Part shown: positions 1 through 7,222 of the stretch, piece after piece
Layout: every line of letters starts with the position of its first letter
How positions within the stretch are numbered: the first letter of the stretch is position 1
NCBI RefSeq assembly: GCF_001513965.1
Contig: NZ_KQ948019.1
Location: 321,763 to 385,762, forward strand
Origin: Streptomyces cellostaticus
Lineage (GTDB): Bacteria; Actinomycetota; Actinomycetes; Streptomycetales; Streptomycetaceae
Direction: 5' to 3'
Length of the DNA stretch: 64,000 nt
Notes under the pieces: generated by a model
What the model was told of the DNA's origin: nothing
Databases searched by the model: none
Seen by the model: only the letters and a program-made list of their open reading frames with translations
Position numbers and translations under genes: made by a program

Positions 1-1
1 C

Positions 2-94
2 CACCTGCCCCCCACCCCCGATCACCCCACCCCCGCGCCCGACGACGCCACCGCCCACGCCGACGAAGGGACGGACACCGACGATGCACGGTGA
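2..94 (+). CDS. C-terminal end of the gene upstream of cvnB (likely cvnA-type sensor kinase), partial
   Basis: An open frame enters the window from the left and stops at TGA 92-94. It overlaps the cvnB start by 11 bases. The visible 30 codons are rich in Pro, Asp and Thr, with no recognisable domain. Conservons begin with a nitrate-sensor-like histidine kinase (CvnA) that often has a Pro-rich C-terminal tail, so its place directly before cvnB and cvnC suggests this identity. The assignment rests on context only. Confidence 0.45.
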   Translation, partial: HLPPTPDHPTPAPDDATAHADEGTDTDDAR

Positions 95-521
95 CGACCA
101 GAACCCCGAGAACCCGGGTCCGCCCGCCGGAGCGCCCGGTACGGATCTCGGCTGGCTGCTCGACGACCTCGTGGCCCGCACCGACCATGTGCGCCAAGCC
201 GTGCTGCTCACCGCCGACGGCCTTCCGCTGAGCTCCTCGGAGGGCATGCGCCGCCGGGACATCGAGCACCTGGCCGCCGTCTGCTCCGGCTTCCACGGCC
301 TGGCCCGCTCGGCGGGGGAGCGGTTCGAGGCGGGAGAGGTGCGGCAGACCATGGTCATGCTGGAGGACGCCTACCTCTTCATCACCCCGGCCGGCCACGG
401 CAGCCGCCTCGCCGTGCTGAGCGAGGCGCGCACCGACGTCGGACAGCTCGCCCATGAGATGGCCCTGCTCGTCCGCCGCCTCGGCCGCCACCTGGACGCC
501 GCCACCCGCTCGGCCCCCTGA
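84..521 (+). CDS. cvnB: Roadblock/LC7 domain protein (conservon CvnB)
   Basis: This 145-residue protein has the Roadblock/LC7 fold of MglB and CvnB, with the domain at about residues 23-135 after a short Pro/Gly-rich N-terminus. CvnB-type proteins partner small Ras-like GTPases (CvnD) in a membrane-associated complex with the CvnA kinase. The ATG at 84 overlaps the end of the upstream gene, which suggests translational coupling, and cvnC follows after 7 bases. The cognate GTPase gene is absent from the expected place downstream of cvnC, so this copy may work with a partner elsewhere or not at all. The family call is firm; the function is inferred. Confidence 0.85.
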   Translation: MHGDDQNPENPGPPAGAPGTDLGWLLDDLVARTDHVRQAVLLTADGLPLSSSEGMRRRDIEHLAAVCSGFHGLARSAGERFEAGEVRQTMVMLEDAYLFITPAGHGSRLAVLSEARTDVGQLAHEMALLVRRLGRHLDAATRSAP

Positions 522-528
522 TCCCGCG

Positions 529-912
529 GTGAGCGACGAGCACTGGTACGAGGACGAGACCGGGTCGATGGTCCGTCCCTACACCGTGACCCGGGGCCGC
601 ACCCGGCCCTCGGAGGGGCACGCCCTCGATCTGATGTCCCGGGTCACCGCCCTGGAGCCGGACGGCGTGGCGCACCCGGACCTCGACCACGCCCGCGCCT
701 CGCTGCTCGATCTGATCCGCCGCGGCGCGCGCCCCGTGGCCGAGCTGGCCGCGGACGCGGACCTGCCCCTGACCGTCGTCCGGGTCCTGCTCGGCGACCT
801 GGCCGAGGCGGGGCTGGTCCGCATCGACGCGCCCCGGCGCCTGCCGGTCACCGGTCCGGCTGCCGATCCGGGGCTGCTGCGGGAGATCGTGGAGCGGCTG
901 AAGGAGCTGTAG
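529..912 (+). CDS. cvnC: DUF742 protein (conservon CvnC)
   Basis: Starting at GTG 529 (VSDEHWYEDE), this 127-residue protein has the DUF742 signature: a basic SMVRPYTVTRGRTRP segment near the N-terminus, then a winged-helix-like part (VAELAADADLPLTVVRVLLGD) and the end DPGLLREIVERLKEL. A longer in-frame extension back to 454 would overlap cvnB and has no homology-like content. In conservons CvnC lies between CvnB and the GTPase CvnD and joins the membrane complex. Here the next sequence is not cvnD but the remnant of an unrelated regulator on the other strand, so the operon is cut short after a complete cvnC. Confidence 0.85.
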   Translation: MSDEHWYEDETGSMVRPYTVTRGRTRPSEGHALDLMSRVTALEPDGVAHPDLDHARASLLDLIRRGARPVAELAADADLPLTVVRVLLGDLAEAGLVRIDAPRRLPVTGPAADPGLLREIVERLKEL

Positions 913-956
913 CCAGGGCGCCGGACCGGCCCTGGACGAGTTCGACCAGCAGGGGC

Positions 957-1574
957 GGCGGTCGCCTGGTCCACCGGCAGGAACGCCTCGAGCCGCAGCT
1001 CGGCGATCGTGACGTCGGTGGCCGTGCCGAAGTGCGTGAGCGTCGTGATCAGCGTCAGCTCCCGGTCGTCGTCACGACCGGGTGCCCGCAGCCGCAGCGG
1101 TACGGCGAAGCCCAGGTGGTCCGGTGACTCGCGCGGCCGCGCCGGTGCCGGCTCGGCGAGTTCGGCCGCAAGCCGCCGCAGCCGGTCGTCCGGGTTGCGC
1201 AGGCTCTCGGCCCCCACCCGGTCGATGATGTGCCACGCCCACTCTTCAAGATTGACTATGCGGGGCGCCAGGCCCTGCGGATGCAGCAGCACCCGGGGAA
1301 CGCTCACGGGCGGGACGAGCAGGTGCGGGGCCACGCCGGCGGTGAGCGCATGGAAGGCGGCGTTGGCCGGGACGAGGTCGCCGTGCCGGTCGACGACCAC
1401 CGCCGGGTACGGCAGATGGCCGTCCAGGATCCGCTCGAGCGCGGTGCGCACCGGTTCGAGCCGCGGGTCGTCCAGGCGGGTCTGCGGGTACGCCGGTGCG
1501 CATCCGGCCGCGAGCAGCAGCTCATTGCGCTCGCGCCTCGGCACCTCCAGGGATTCGGCGAGCCGGATGATCAT
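957..1574 (-). pseudogene. N-terminally truncated XRE/MmyB-like transcriptional regulator
   Basis: Read leftwards from about 1574, the frame encodes the C-terminal ligand-binding part of an MmyB-like regulator, starting MIIRLAESLEVPRRERNEL and running through the characteristic LDDPRLEPVRTALERILDG and VVDRHGDLVPANAAF blocks to LRLEAFLPVDQATAA near 957. Full-length relatives have an N-terminal helix-turn-helix of about 60-70 residues just before this point. It is missing, and the frame runs upstream only into the antisense of the next remnant. The extreme C-terminus also loses family resemblance and reads on into the antisense of cvnC. It is therefore a remnant without a DNA-binding domain. 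The neighbouring plus-strand remnant is truncated at the same spot. Confidence 0.75.
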
Positions 1575-1938
1575 CGACCGGCACCGCGCCGCCCGGGACC
1601 TGACCGGCGGGCGGGGCGTCGACCGCGTCATCGACACCGCCGGGACACTGGACCAGTCACTGAGATCGGTCGCCGTCGACGGGCATGTCGCCCTCGTCGG
1701 GGCCGTCTCCGGCGACTGGCCCCCGATCGACGCCCGGCTGCTGTTCGGTGCCGCCGCCACCGTCCGGGCGGTGGCCGTGGGCAGCCGCGCCCAGTTCACG
1801 GCCATGAACGACGCCATCACCGCGCACCGGCTGCGACCGGTGGTCGACCGGGTCTTCCCGTTCGAGGAGGCCGCGCAGGCCTACCGGTACTACGAGTCGG
1901 CGAGCCCGCTCGGAAAGGTGGTCATCAGCGTCGGGTGA
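1567..1938 (+). pseudogene. C-terminal fragment of a zinc-type alcohol dehydrogenase
   Basis: The frame from 1567 to 1938 gives about 123 residues matching the second half of the medium-chain dehydrogenase/reductase family. It has RDLTGGRGVDRVIDTAG, then VDGHVALVGAVSG of the nucleotide-binding fold, and the usual C-terminus VFPFEEAAQAYRYYESASPLGKVVISVG. The catalytic N-terminal half and the GxGxxG cofactor loop are absent. The frame is open upstream but only as antisense of the regulator remnant. The two remnants were probably a divergent regulator-oxidoreductase pair whose shared promoter and both 5' ends were deleted. Confidence 0.75.
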
Positions 1939-1941
1939 CCC

Positions 1942-2499
1942 TCAGAGCGCCGGGTTCCACGGGACGACCTCGAAGTCACCCGTGCCCTGCTTCACCTTCT
2001 CGAAGGGCGCCGACGACACGCACGGCGGCAGGTCCTTGGTGTCCGTGGGGCTGCCGACCCCGGCCCAGCTGTAGCCCAGCCGGTCGTGCCGGCCGAGGTC
2101 GTCGACGGTGACGCCGACCCGCTTGCCCTTGGCCCCCGGCAGGTCCGAGGCCGTGATCACGCCGGAGACGACGGCGACCTTCCCTCCGGTGACCAGGCAG
2201 TCCACCTTCGCCTTGGCCCAGGCGCCGTCGCCGTGCAGGTAGTGACTGAAGGTGAAGGTGCCGGTGGCCTTCTGCGGGTTCATGTTGTCCTTCGCCGCCA
2301 GATGCGCGTCGAAGGAGAACGTGGTGTCGTCCCCGGCCGACCGGTAGAGCTTGGCCTTGCCGGTGAGCGAGGCGGCCTCGCGCACGTGCTGGTGCTGGTG
2401 CACCCCGCCCCCCGAGGCCATCGCCGCGCCCTCCGCCCCGGTGATGATCAGCAGGGCGGTGGCCAAGGTGACGGCGGCGATCTTCGTACGGCGCTGCAT
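1942..2499 (-). CDS. Small secreted protein of unknown function
   Basis: This 185-residue protein starts with a Sec signal peptide: positively charged MQRRTK, a hydrophobic core to about residue 22, and cleavage probable near AMA-SG at about residue 29. A short His-rich segment (HQHQH) follows. The mature part contains two cysteines (DCLV and PPCVS), which could form one disulfide. No catalytic motif is recognised. The lower frequency of aromatic residues and the repeated Gly/Thr/Phe pattern (ATGTFTFSHYL) suggest a beta-rich extracellular domain. It reads towards the dehydrogenase fragment, with 3 bases between the two ends. Function unknown. Confidence 0.75.
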   Translation of the reverse strand: MQRRTKIAAVTLATALLIITGAEGAAMASGGGVHQHQHVREAASLTGKAKLYRSAGDDTTFSFDAHLAAKDNMNPQKATGTFTFSHYLHGDGAWAKAKVDCLVTGGKVAVVSGVITASDLPGAKGKRVGVTVDDLGRHDRLGYSWAGVGSPTDTKDLPPCVSSAPFEKVKQGTGDFEVVPWNPAL

Positions 2500-2805
2500 G
2501 ACGGTCCTTTCCGCAGGTCAAGCGCGTGAACTGAACGCTCACCACTCTCCCGGCGGCGGGCCGCACGCACATCGCCCCGCGGGCGGCACCTCGCCTCCCC
2601 CGTCCGGCGGGGAAACCCGGCCGTGACCTGCGTCTCAGGGAGGACGGGAACCGTTCCGGGGGGCACGCAACGAATCGCCGCCCGACCCCCTCTCCACGCA
2701 ACGAACCGTGCACCGGCGCGCAACGGCTCCTGCTTGTCCGGCCGAGCGCGCCGACCGTACCTTCTAACTGGCCCCCAAAACCCCCCTTTCCGGTGAGGAT
2801 CCCGC
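2500..2805. other. Intergenic region between divergent genes
   Basis: This 306-base stretch holds the upstream regions of the secreted-protein gene (leftwards) and the nitrilase gene (rightwards). It shows a possible promoter near 2734-2763. No open frame with coding character was found. A GGTGAGGAT ribosome site lies just before the ATG at 2806. Confidence 0.5.
2734..2763 (+). promoter_or_regulatory. Candidate promoter for the nitrilase/amine oxidase pair
   Basis: TTGTCC at 2734-2739 and TACCTT at 2758-2763 are 18 bases apart and lie about 43 bases before the start codon. This resembles a principal-sigma promoter. Seen by eye only. Confidence 0.35.
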
Positions 2806-3594
2806 ATGCGCACCGCCCTGCTCCAGAGCTCCGGCCGCCCCGGCTCCGTCGTCGAGAACCTCAAGGTCCTCGACGAGGCCGCGGGCCGGGCCGCCGCCGC
2901 GGGCGCCGCGCTGCTGGCCGCGCCGGAGATGTTCCTCACCGGGTACGCGATCGGCGACGACGTCGCCCGCCTCGCCGAGCCCGCCGACGGCGACTCCGCC
3001 GACGCGATCGCCGAGATCGCCACCCGGCACGGCCTGGCCATCGCCTACGGCTACCCGGAGCGCGACGGCGAGACCGTCTACAACTCCGCCCAGCTGATCT
3101 CCGCCGACGGCACCCGGCTCGCGAACTACCGCAAGACCCACCTCTTCGGCTGCTTCGAGCGCGACCAGTTCACGCCGGGCGAGCAGCCGGTCGTCCAGGC
3201 CGAGCTGAACGGCCTGACCGTCGGCCTGATGATCTGCTACGACGTCGAGTTCCCGGAGAACGTGCGCGCCCACGCGCTGGCCGGCACCGACCTGCTGATC
3301 GTGCCGACGGCGCAGATGCACCCCTTCCAGTTCGTCGCCGAGTCCCTCGTGCCGGTGCGGGCGTGGGAGAACCAGATGTACGTCGCGTACGTCAACCGGG
3401 TCGGCCCCGAGGGCGAGTTCGAGTTCGTCGGACTGTCCGTCCTCGCCGGCCCCGACGGCATCGCCCGCACCCGCGCCGGCCGCGGCGAGGAGCTGGTGTT
3501 CGCCGACGCCGACCCCGCCTTCCTGGCCGCCTCCCGTGAGGCGAACCCGTACCTGAACGACCGCCGCCCCGGCCTGTACGGGTCCCTGGTCTGA
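2806..3594 (+). CDS. Carbon-nitrogen hydrolase (nitrilase superfamily amidase)
   Basis: This 262-residue protein has the Glu-Lys-Cys triad of the nitrilase superfamily: Glu41 in LAAPEMFLTGY, Lys110 in NYRKTHLFG and Cys144 in GLMICYDVEFPE. The length and motifs fit the amidase branch (amide to acid plus ammonia) rather than a true nitrilase. The gene lies 53 bases before an amine-oxidase gene whose close family (tryptophan or phenylalanine 2-monooxygenase) produces amides from amino acids. A working model is that this enzyme hydrolyses the amide made by its neighbour, for example indole-3-acetamide to indole-3-acetate. That substrate is inferred from context. Confidence 0.85.
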   Translation: MRTALLQSSGRPGSVVENLKVLDEAAGRAAAAGAALLAAPEMFLTGYAIGDDVARLAEPADGDSADAIAEIATRHGLAIAYGYPERDGETVYNSAQLISADGTRLANYRKTHLFGCFERDQFTPGEQPVVQAELNGLTVGLMICYDVEFPENVRAHALAGTDLLIVPTAQMHPFQFVAESLVPVRAWENQMYVAYVNRVGPEGEFEFVGLSVLAGPDGIARTRAGRGEELVFADADPAFLAASREANPYLNDRRPGLYGSLV

Positions 3595-3647
3595 CCCCCC
3601 CCGAGCTTCCCTCCCCGTATCACCCCCGCGCAAGGAGTCCGTACCCC

Positions 3648-5345
3648 ATGACGTCCACGGTGCCCAACGCCGTCGAGCACGCCGACGAGCAGCAGCCGCC
3701 GATCACCATGTTCGGCCCGGACTTCCCCTACGCCTACGACGACTTCCTCGCCCACCCGGCGGGCCTCGGCCAGATCCCCGCGACCGAGCACGGCAGCGAG
3801 GTCGCCGTCATCGGCGGCGGTCTGTCCGGCATCGTGGCCGCCTACGAGCTGATGAAGATGGGCCTCAAGCCCGTCGTCTACGAGGCCGACCAGATCGGCG
3901 GGCGCCTGCGGACCGTGGGCTTCGACGGCTGCGACCCGTCCCTCACCGCCGAGATGGGCGCGATGCGCTTCCCGCCGTCCTCCACCGCGCTCCAGCACTA
4001 CATCGACATGGTGGGCCTGGAGACCAGTCCCTTCCCGAACCCGCTGGCCGAGGCCACCCCGTCCACCGTCGTGGACCTCAAGGGCGAGTCGCACTACGCC
4101 GAGACGATCGCCGACCTGCCCCAGGTGTACCGGGACGTCGCCGAGGCCTGGAACAAGTGCCTCGACGAGGGCGCCGACTTCTCCGACATGAACCGCGCCA
4201 TGCGCGAGCGGGACGTGCCGCGCATCCGCGAGATCTGGGCGAAGCTGGTCGAGAGGCTCGACAACCAGACCTTCTACGGCTTCCTTTGCGACTCCGAGGC
4301 CTTCAAGTCCTTCCGGCACCGCGAGATCTTCGGCCAGGTCGGCTTCGGCACCGGCGGCTGGGACACCGACTTCCCGAACTCCATCCTGGAGATCCTGCGG
4401 GTCGTCTACACCGAGGCCGACGACCACCACCGCGGCATCGTCGGCGGCTCTCAGCAGCTGCCGCTGCGCCTGTGGGAGCGTGAGCCGGAGAAGATCGTCC
4501 ACTGGCCCTACGGCACCTCGCTGAAGTCCCTGCACGTGGACGGCGAGCCGCGCCCGGCCGTGACGCGGCTGCACCGCACCGCGGGCAACCAGATCACCGT
4601 GACGGACGCGAACGGCGACATCCGCACCTTCAAGGCGGCTGTCTTCACCGCCCAGTCCTGGATGCTGCTGTCCAAGATCGCCTGTGACGACTCGCTCTTC
4701 CCGATCGACCACTGGACGGCCATCGAGCGGACCCACTACATGGAGTCCAGCAAGCTGTTCGTGCCCGTGGACCGGCCGTTCTGGCTGGACAAGGACGAGG
4801 AGACCGGCCGGGACGTCATGTCGATGACGCTCACCGACCGCATGACCCGTGGCACCTACCTGCTGGACGACGGCCCGGACAAGCCCGCCGTGATCTGCCT
4901 GTCCTACACCTGGTGCGACGACAGCCTGAAGTGGCTGCCGCTGTCCGCGAACGAGCGGATGGAGGTCATGCTGAAGTCGCTCGGCGAGATCTACCCGAAG
5001 GTCGACATCAGGAAGCACATCATCGGCAACCCGGTGACCGTCTCCTGGGAGAACGAGCCCTACTTCATGGGCGCGTTCAAGGCCAACCTGCCCGGCCACT
5101 ACCGCTACCAGCGCCGCCTGTTCACGCACTTCATGCAGGACCGGCTGCCCGAGGACAAGCGGGGCATCTTCCTGGCCGGCGACGACATCTCCTGGACGGC
5201 CGGCTGGGCCGAGGGCGCGATCCAGACCGCGCTGAACGCGGTCTGGGGCGTCATGCACCACTTCGGCGGCGAGACCGACCCGGTCAACCCCGGCCCGGGC
5301 GACGTCTACGACGAGATCGCCCCGGTGGAACTGCCCGAGGACTGA
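3648..5345 (+). CDS. Flavin monoamine oxidase family protein, tryptophan 2-monooxygenase-like
   Basis: This 565-residue FAD enzyme has an N-terminal dinucleotide-binding motif (VAVIGGGLSGIVAAYEL, about residues 49-66) followed by the GGRLRT flavin loop. It also has the C-terminal FAD motif GIFLAGDDISWTAGWAEGAIQTA. The opening segment MFGPDFPYAYDDFLAHPAGLG and the total length resemble the bacterial tryptophan/phenylalanine 2-monooxygenases (IaaM type), which convert an aromatic amino acid to its amide. There is no signal peptide. It follows the amidase gene with an AAGGAG ribosome site and is probably cotranscribed. Alternative: an amino-acid oxidase yielding a keto acid. Confidence 0.8.
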   Translation: MTSTVPNAVEHADEQQPPITMFGPDFPYAYDDFLAHPAGLGQIPATEHGSEVAVIGGGLSGIVAAYELMKMGLKPVVYEADQIGGRLRTVGFDGCDPSLTAEMGAMRFPPSSTALQHYIDMVGLETSPFPNPLAEATPSTVVDLKGESHYAETIADLPQVYRDVAEAWNKCLDEGADFSDMNRAMRERDVPRIREIWAKLVERLDNQTFYGFLCDSEAFKSFRHREIFGQVGFGTGGWDTDFPNSILEILRVVYTEADDHHRGIVGGSQQLPLRLWEREPEKIVHWPYGTSLKSLHVDGEPRPAVTRLHRTAGNQITVTDANGDIRTFKAAVFTAQSWMLLSKIACDDSLFPIDHWTAIERTHYMESSKLFVPVDRPFWLDKDEETGRDVMSMTLTDRMTRGTYLLDDGPDKPAVICLSYTWCDDSLKWLPLSANERMEVMLKSLGEIYPKVDIRKHIIGNPVTVSWENEPYFMGAFKANLPGHYRYQRRLFTHFMQDRLPEDKRGIFLAGDDISWTAGWAEGAIQTALNAVWGVMHHFGGETDPVNPGPGDVYDEIAPVELPED

Positions 5346-5370
5346 CCGGGATCCACACCCCCTGTGCCGA

Positions 5371-5409
5371 GGCGCGGGCGGCCGGACTCAGACTCCGGCT
5401 GCCCGCGCC
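5371..5409. terminator. Convergent terminator hairpin
   Basis: Arms 5371-5385 and 5395-5409 form a 15-bp stem (one G-U pair) with a 9-base loop between two converging genes. The hairpin overlaps the last codons of the oxidoreductase gene. There is no long T run, as is usual in Streptomyces. Confidence 0.6.
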
Positions 5410-6317
5410 TTCTCAAACACCTCGGCGGCGACGTCCTTGAGCTCCTGCGCATCGCGCGCGGTGCCCTGGAGGTCGAGGAGGATCTCCTCCAGGCCGATCT
5501 GCGCGTGGGCGGCCAGATCCTCGACGATCTGGTCGACGTTGCCCTGGAAGGGCTGGCGGTCGGCGCCGTCGTACGCCTTCGGCAGGCGGATCGTGTTCAC
5601 CCGCAGCACCGTCTGGATCGGTTCCTTGCGGCCGCGCTCCTCGGCCAGCTCCTGCAGGGCCTGCCACTGCGCGGCGACCTGCTCCGCACCCATGCCTACC
5701 GGCAGCCAGCCGTCGGCGTGGTCGACCAGGCGCCGCTGCGCCTTCTTGTTCATCGCCGCCAGCAGGATCGGGATCGGCCGGGCGGGCTTCGGACCGACCA
5801 CGGCGGACGCGATCTTCGTGATGCTGCCGTCGTAGACGACGGGATCCGGGCCCCACACCGCCCGGCACACCCCGATGATCTCGTCCAGCACCTGGCCGCG
5901 CTCCTCGATCGGCCGGATCCCCGCGGCCGCGTACTCGTCCACGGACCAGCCGGTGCCGAAGCCCGCGAGCACCCGGCCGCCGCTCGCCGCGTCCAGCGAG
6001 GCGAGCGCCTTCGCCAGCTGGAACGGCTGGTGCAGCGGCGCGACCAGCACGCTGGAGCCCAGCCGGGCCCGCTCGGTGGCCGCGGCGGCGAGGGTGAGCG
6101 TGATCAGCGGGTCCGCCACGCTCCGGTACTGGTCGGGCCAGGGAAGGCCCTCGACGCCGTACAGGCCCTGGGTGGCGGGCTCCGGGAACAGGGCCCGCTC
6201 GAAGACCCACAGGCTGTCGTAGCCGATCTGCTCGGCGGTGCGTGCCACGTCGGGTACGTCCTTGCCGATGGAGTACTGCCGCATCTGGGGAAGACTCAGA
6301 CCGAGCCGGGTCGCCAT
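5388..6317 (-). CDS. LLM-class F420-dependent oxidoreductase
   Basis: This 309-residue protein is a luciferase-like (beta/alpha)8 oxidoreductase. It starts MATRLGLSLPQMRQYS and has the family segments YDSLWVFERAL, LGSSVLVAPLHQPFQLAKALASLD, GRVLAGFGTGWSVDEY and ADGWLPVGMG. Members reduce or oxidise substrates with coenzyme F420. The ATG at 6317 is chosen because GAAGGAG lies 7 bases upstream; an in-frame TTG six codons earlier has no such site. It converges with the monooxygenase-like gene. The substrate is unknown. Confidence 0.85.
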   Translation of the reverse strand: MATRLGLSLPQMRQYSIGKDVPDVARTAEQIGYDSLWVFERALFPEPATQGLYGVEGLPWPDQYRSVADPLITLTLAAAATERARLGSSVLVAPLHQPFQLAKALASLDAASGGRVLAGFGTGWSVDEYAAAGIRPIEERGQVLDEIIGVCRAVWGPDPVVYDGSITKIASAVVGPKPARPIPILLAAMNKKAQRRLVDHADGWLPVGMGAEQVAAQWQALQELAEERGRKEPIQTVLRVNTIRLPKAYDGADRQPFQGNVDQIVEDLAAHAQIGLEEILLDLQGTARDAQELKDVAAEVFEKARAAGV

Positions 6318-6413
6318 ACCGGTGCTCCTTCGCAATCGGGTGCCTTCCGGTCAACGTACAGCGATCACACAGGAGTTCCGGAAAGGCTCGCGCGCCGGCA
6401 GGATCAGGCCGGC

Positions 6414-7100
6414 TCAGTCGGGCAGCGGCGTGAGCAGCATGCGGCCCGCGAAGCCCACCGCCGCGTCCAGGCGTTCGGTGAACTCCTCGGCGACGTCCTC
6501 GCAGCGGCGCAGTACCCACAGGGCCCTGGCCGCCGCCCAGGTCGCGTCCCGCGCCCGTTCCAGGCTCCAGGAGCCCAGCAGATGCGTGAGCGGGTCGGCG
6601 ATCTGGAGCAGGTCGGGACCCGGCATCAGATCCTCGCGGATGCGCTCCTCCAGCGAGACGAGGAGATCGCCCACGCGGTCGAACTCGTCCTCAAGGTCGG
6701 CCGGTTCGCAGTCGAGCGTACGACAGGTGTCCACCACGGCGAGCGCCAGATCGTGCCCGATGTGCGCGTTGATGCCCGCCAGCGCGAACTGCATCGGCCG
6801 TACGCCGGGATGGCGGCGGAACTGGAACAGGGGCCGCCAGCAGGCGGGCGGACGGCGGCCCCGGGTCACCGTGTCGACGGCCGTCAGGTACCGCTCGGCG
6901 AACCGGACATCCAGCGCGGTCGCCGCCCGCGGGTCCGGGAACTTCCCGGCGTCCAGGTGCCGGTCGACCTCCTCGGTGACCGCGAGGTAGACACGGTTGA
7001 ACACGGCCACCCCGTCCCGCTCGGACAACTCCGCGTCGAGGGCGCGCATCCGCGCGAGGACGGCGTCGACGGGCGGGGTGAAGTGTTCCAACTGCGCCAT
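6414..7100 (-). CDS. DUF5995 family protein
   Basis: This 228-residue soluble protein matches the DUF5995 pattern: FNRVYLAVTEEVDRHLDAGKFPDP, then FAERYLTAVD, the WRPLFQFRRHPGVRPMQFALAG block and INAHIGHDLALAVV. These helical proteins carry conserved His and Asp/Glu residues (NAHIGHDL) that could bind a metal. No activity is known to me. It is divergent from the GH6 gene, with 122 bases between the starts, and has no clear ribosome site before its ATG, so it may be translated from a short leader. Confidence 0.75.
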   Translation of the reverse strand: MAQLEHFTPPVDAVLARMRALDAELSERDGVAVFNRVYLAVTEEVDRHLDAGKFPDPRAATALDVRFAERYLTAVDTVTRGRRPPACWRPLFQFRRHPGVRPMQFALAGINAHIGHDLALAVVDTCRTLDCEPADLEDEFDRVGDLLVSLEERIREDLMPGPDLLQIADPLTHLLGSWSLERARDATWAAARALWVLRRCEDVAEEFTERLDAAVGFAGRMLLTPLPD

Positions 7101-7222
7101 GAGGGAAGGGTCCCAGCCCTAGGCTGACCCGCGTGCCGACGGGCCCGGCGCTTCGCCGGAACGGGGGAACGCAGGGAGGGCGGGCGGGAGCGGCACAGTG
7201 CGGGATGAGGGGGAGCGACACT

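Noticed and set aside
3237..5261. Very long open frame on the minus strand opposite the amine-oxidase gene
   Set aside because: It is the antisense shadow of a high-GC gene: Val/Asp/Leu/Arg-rich with no motif or ribosome site, while the plus strand has full FAD motifs.
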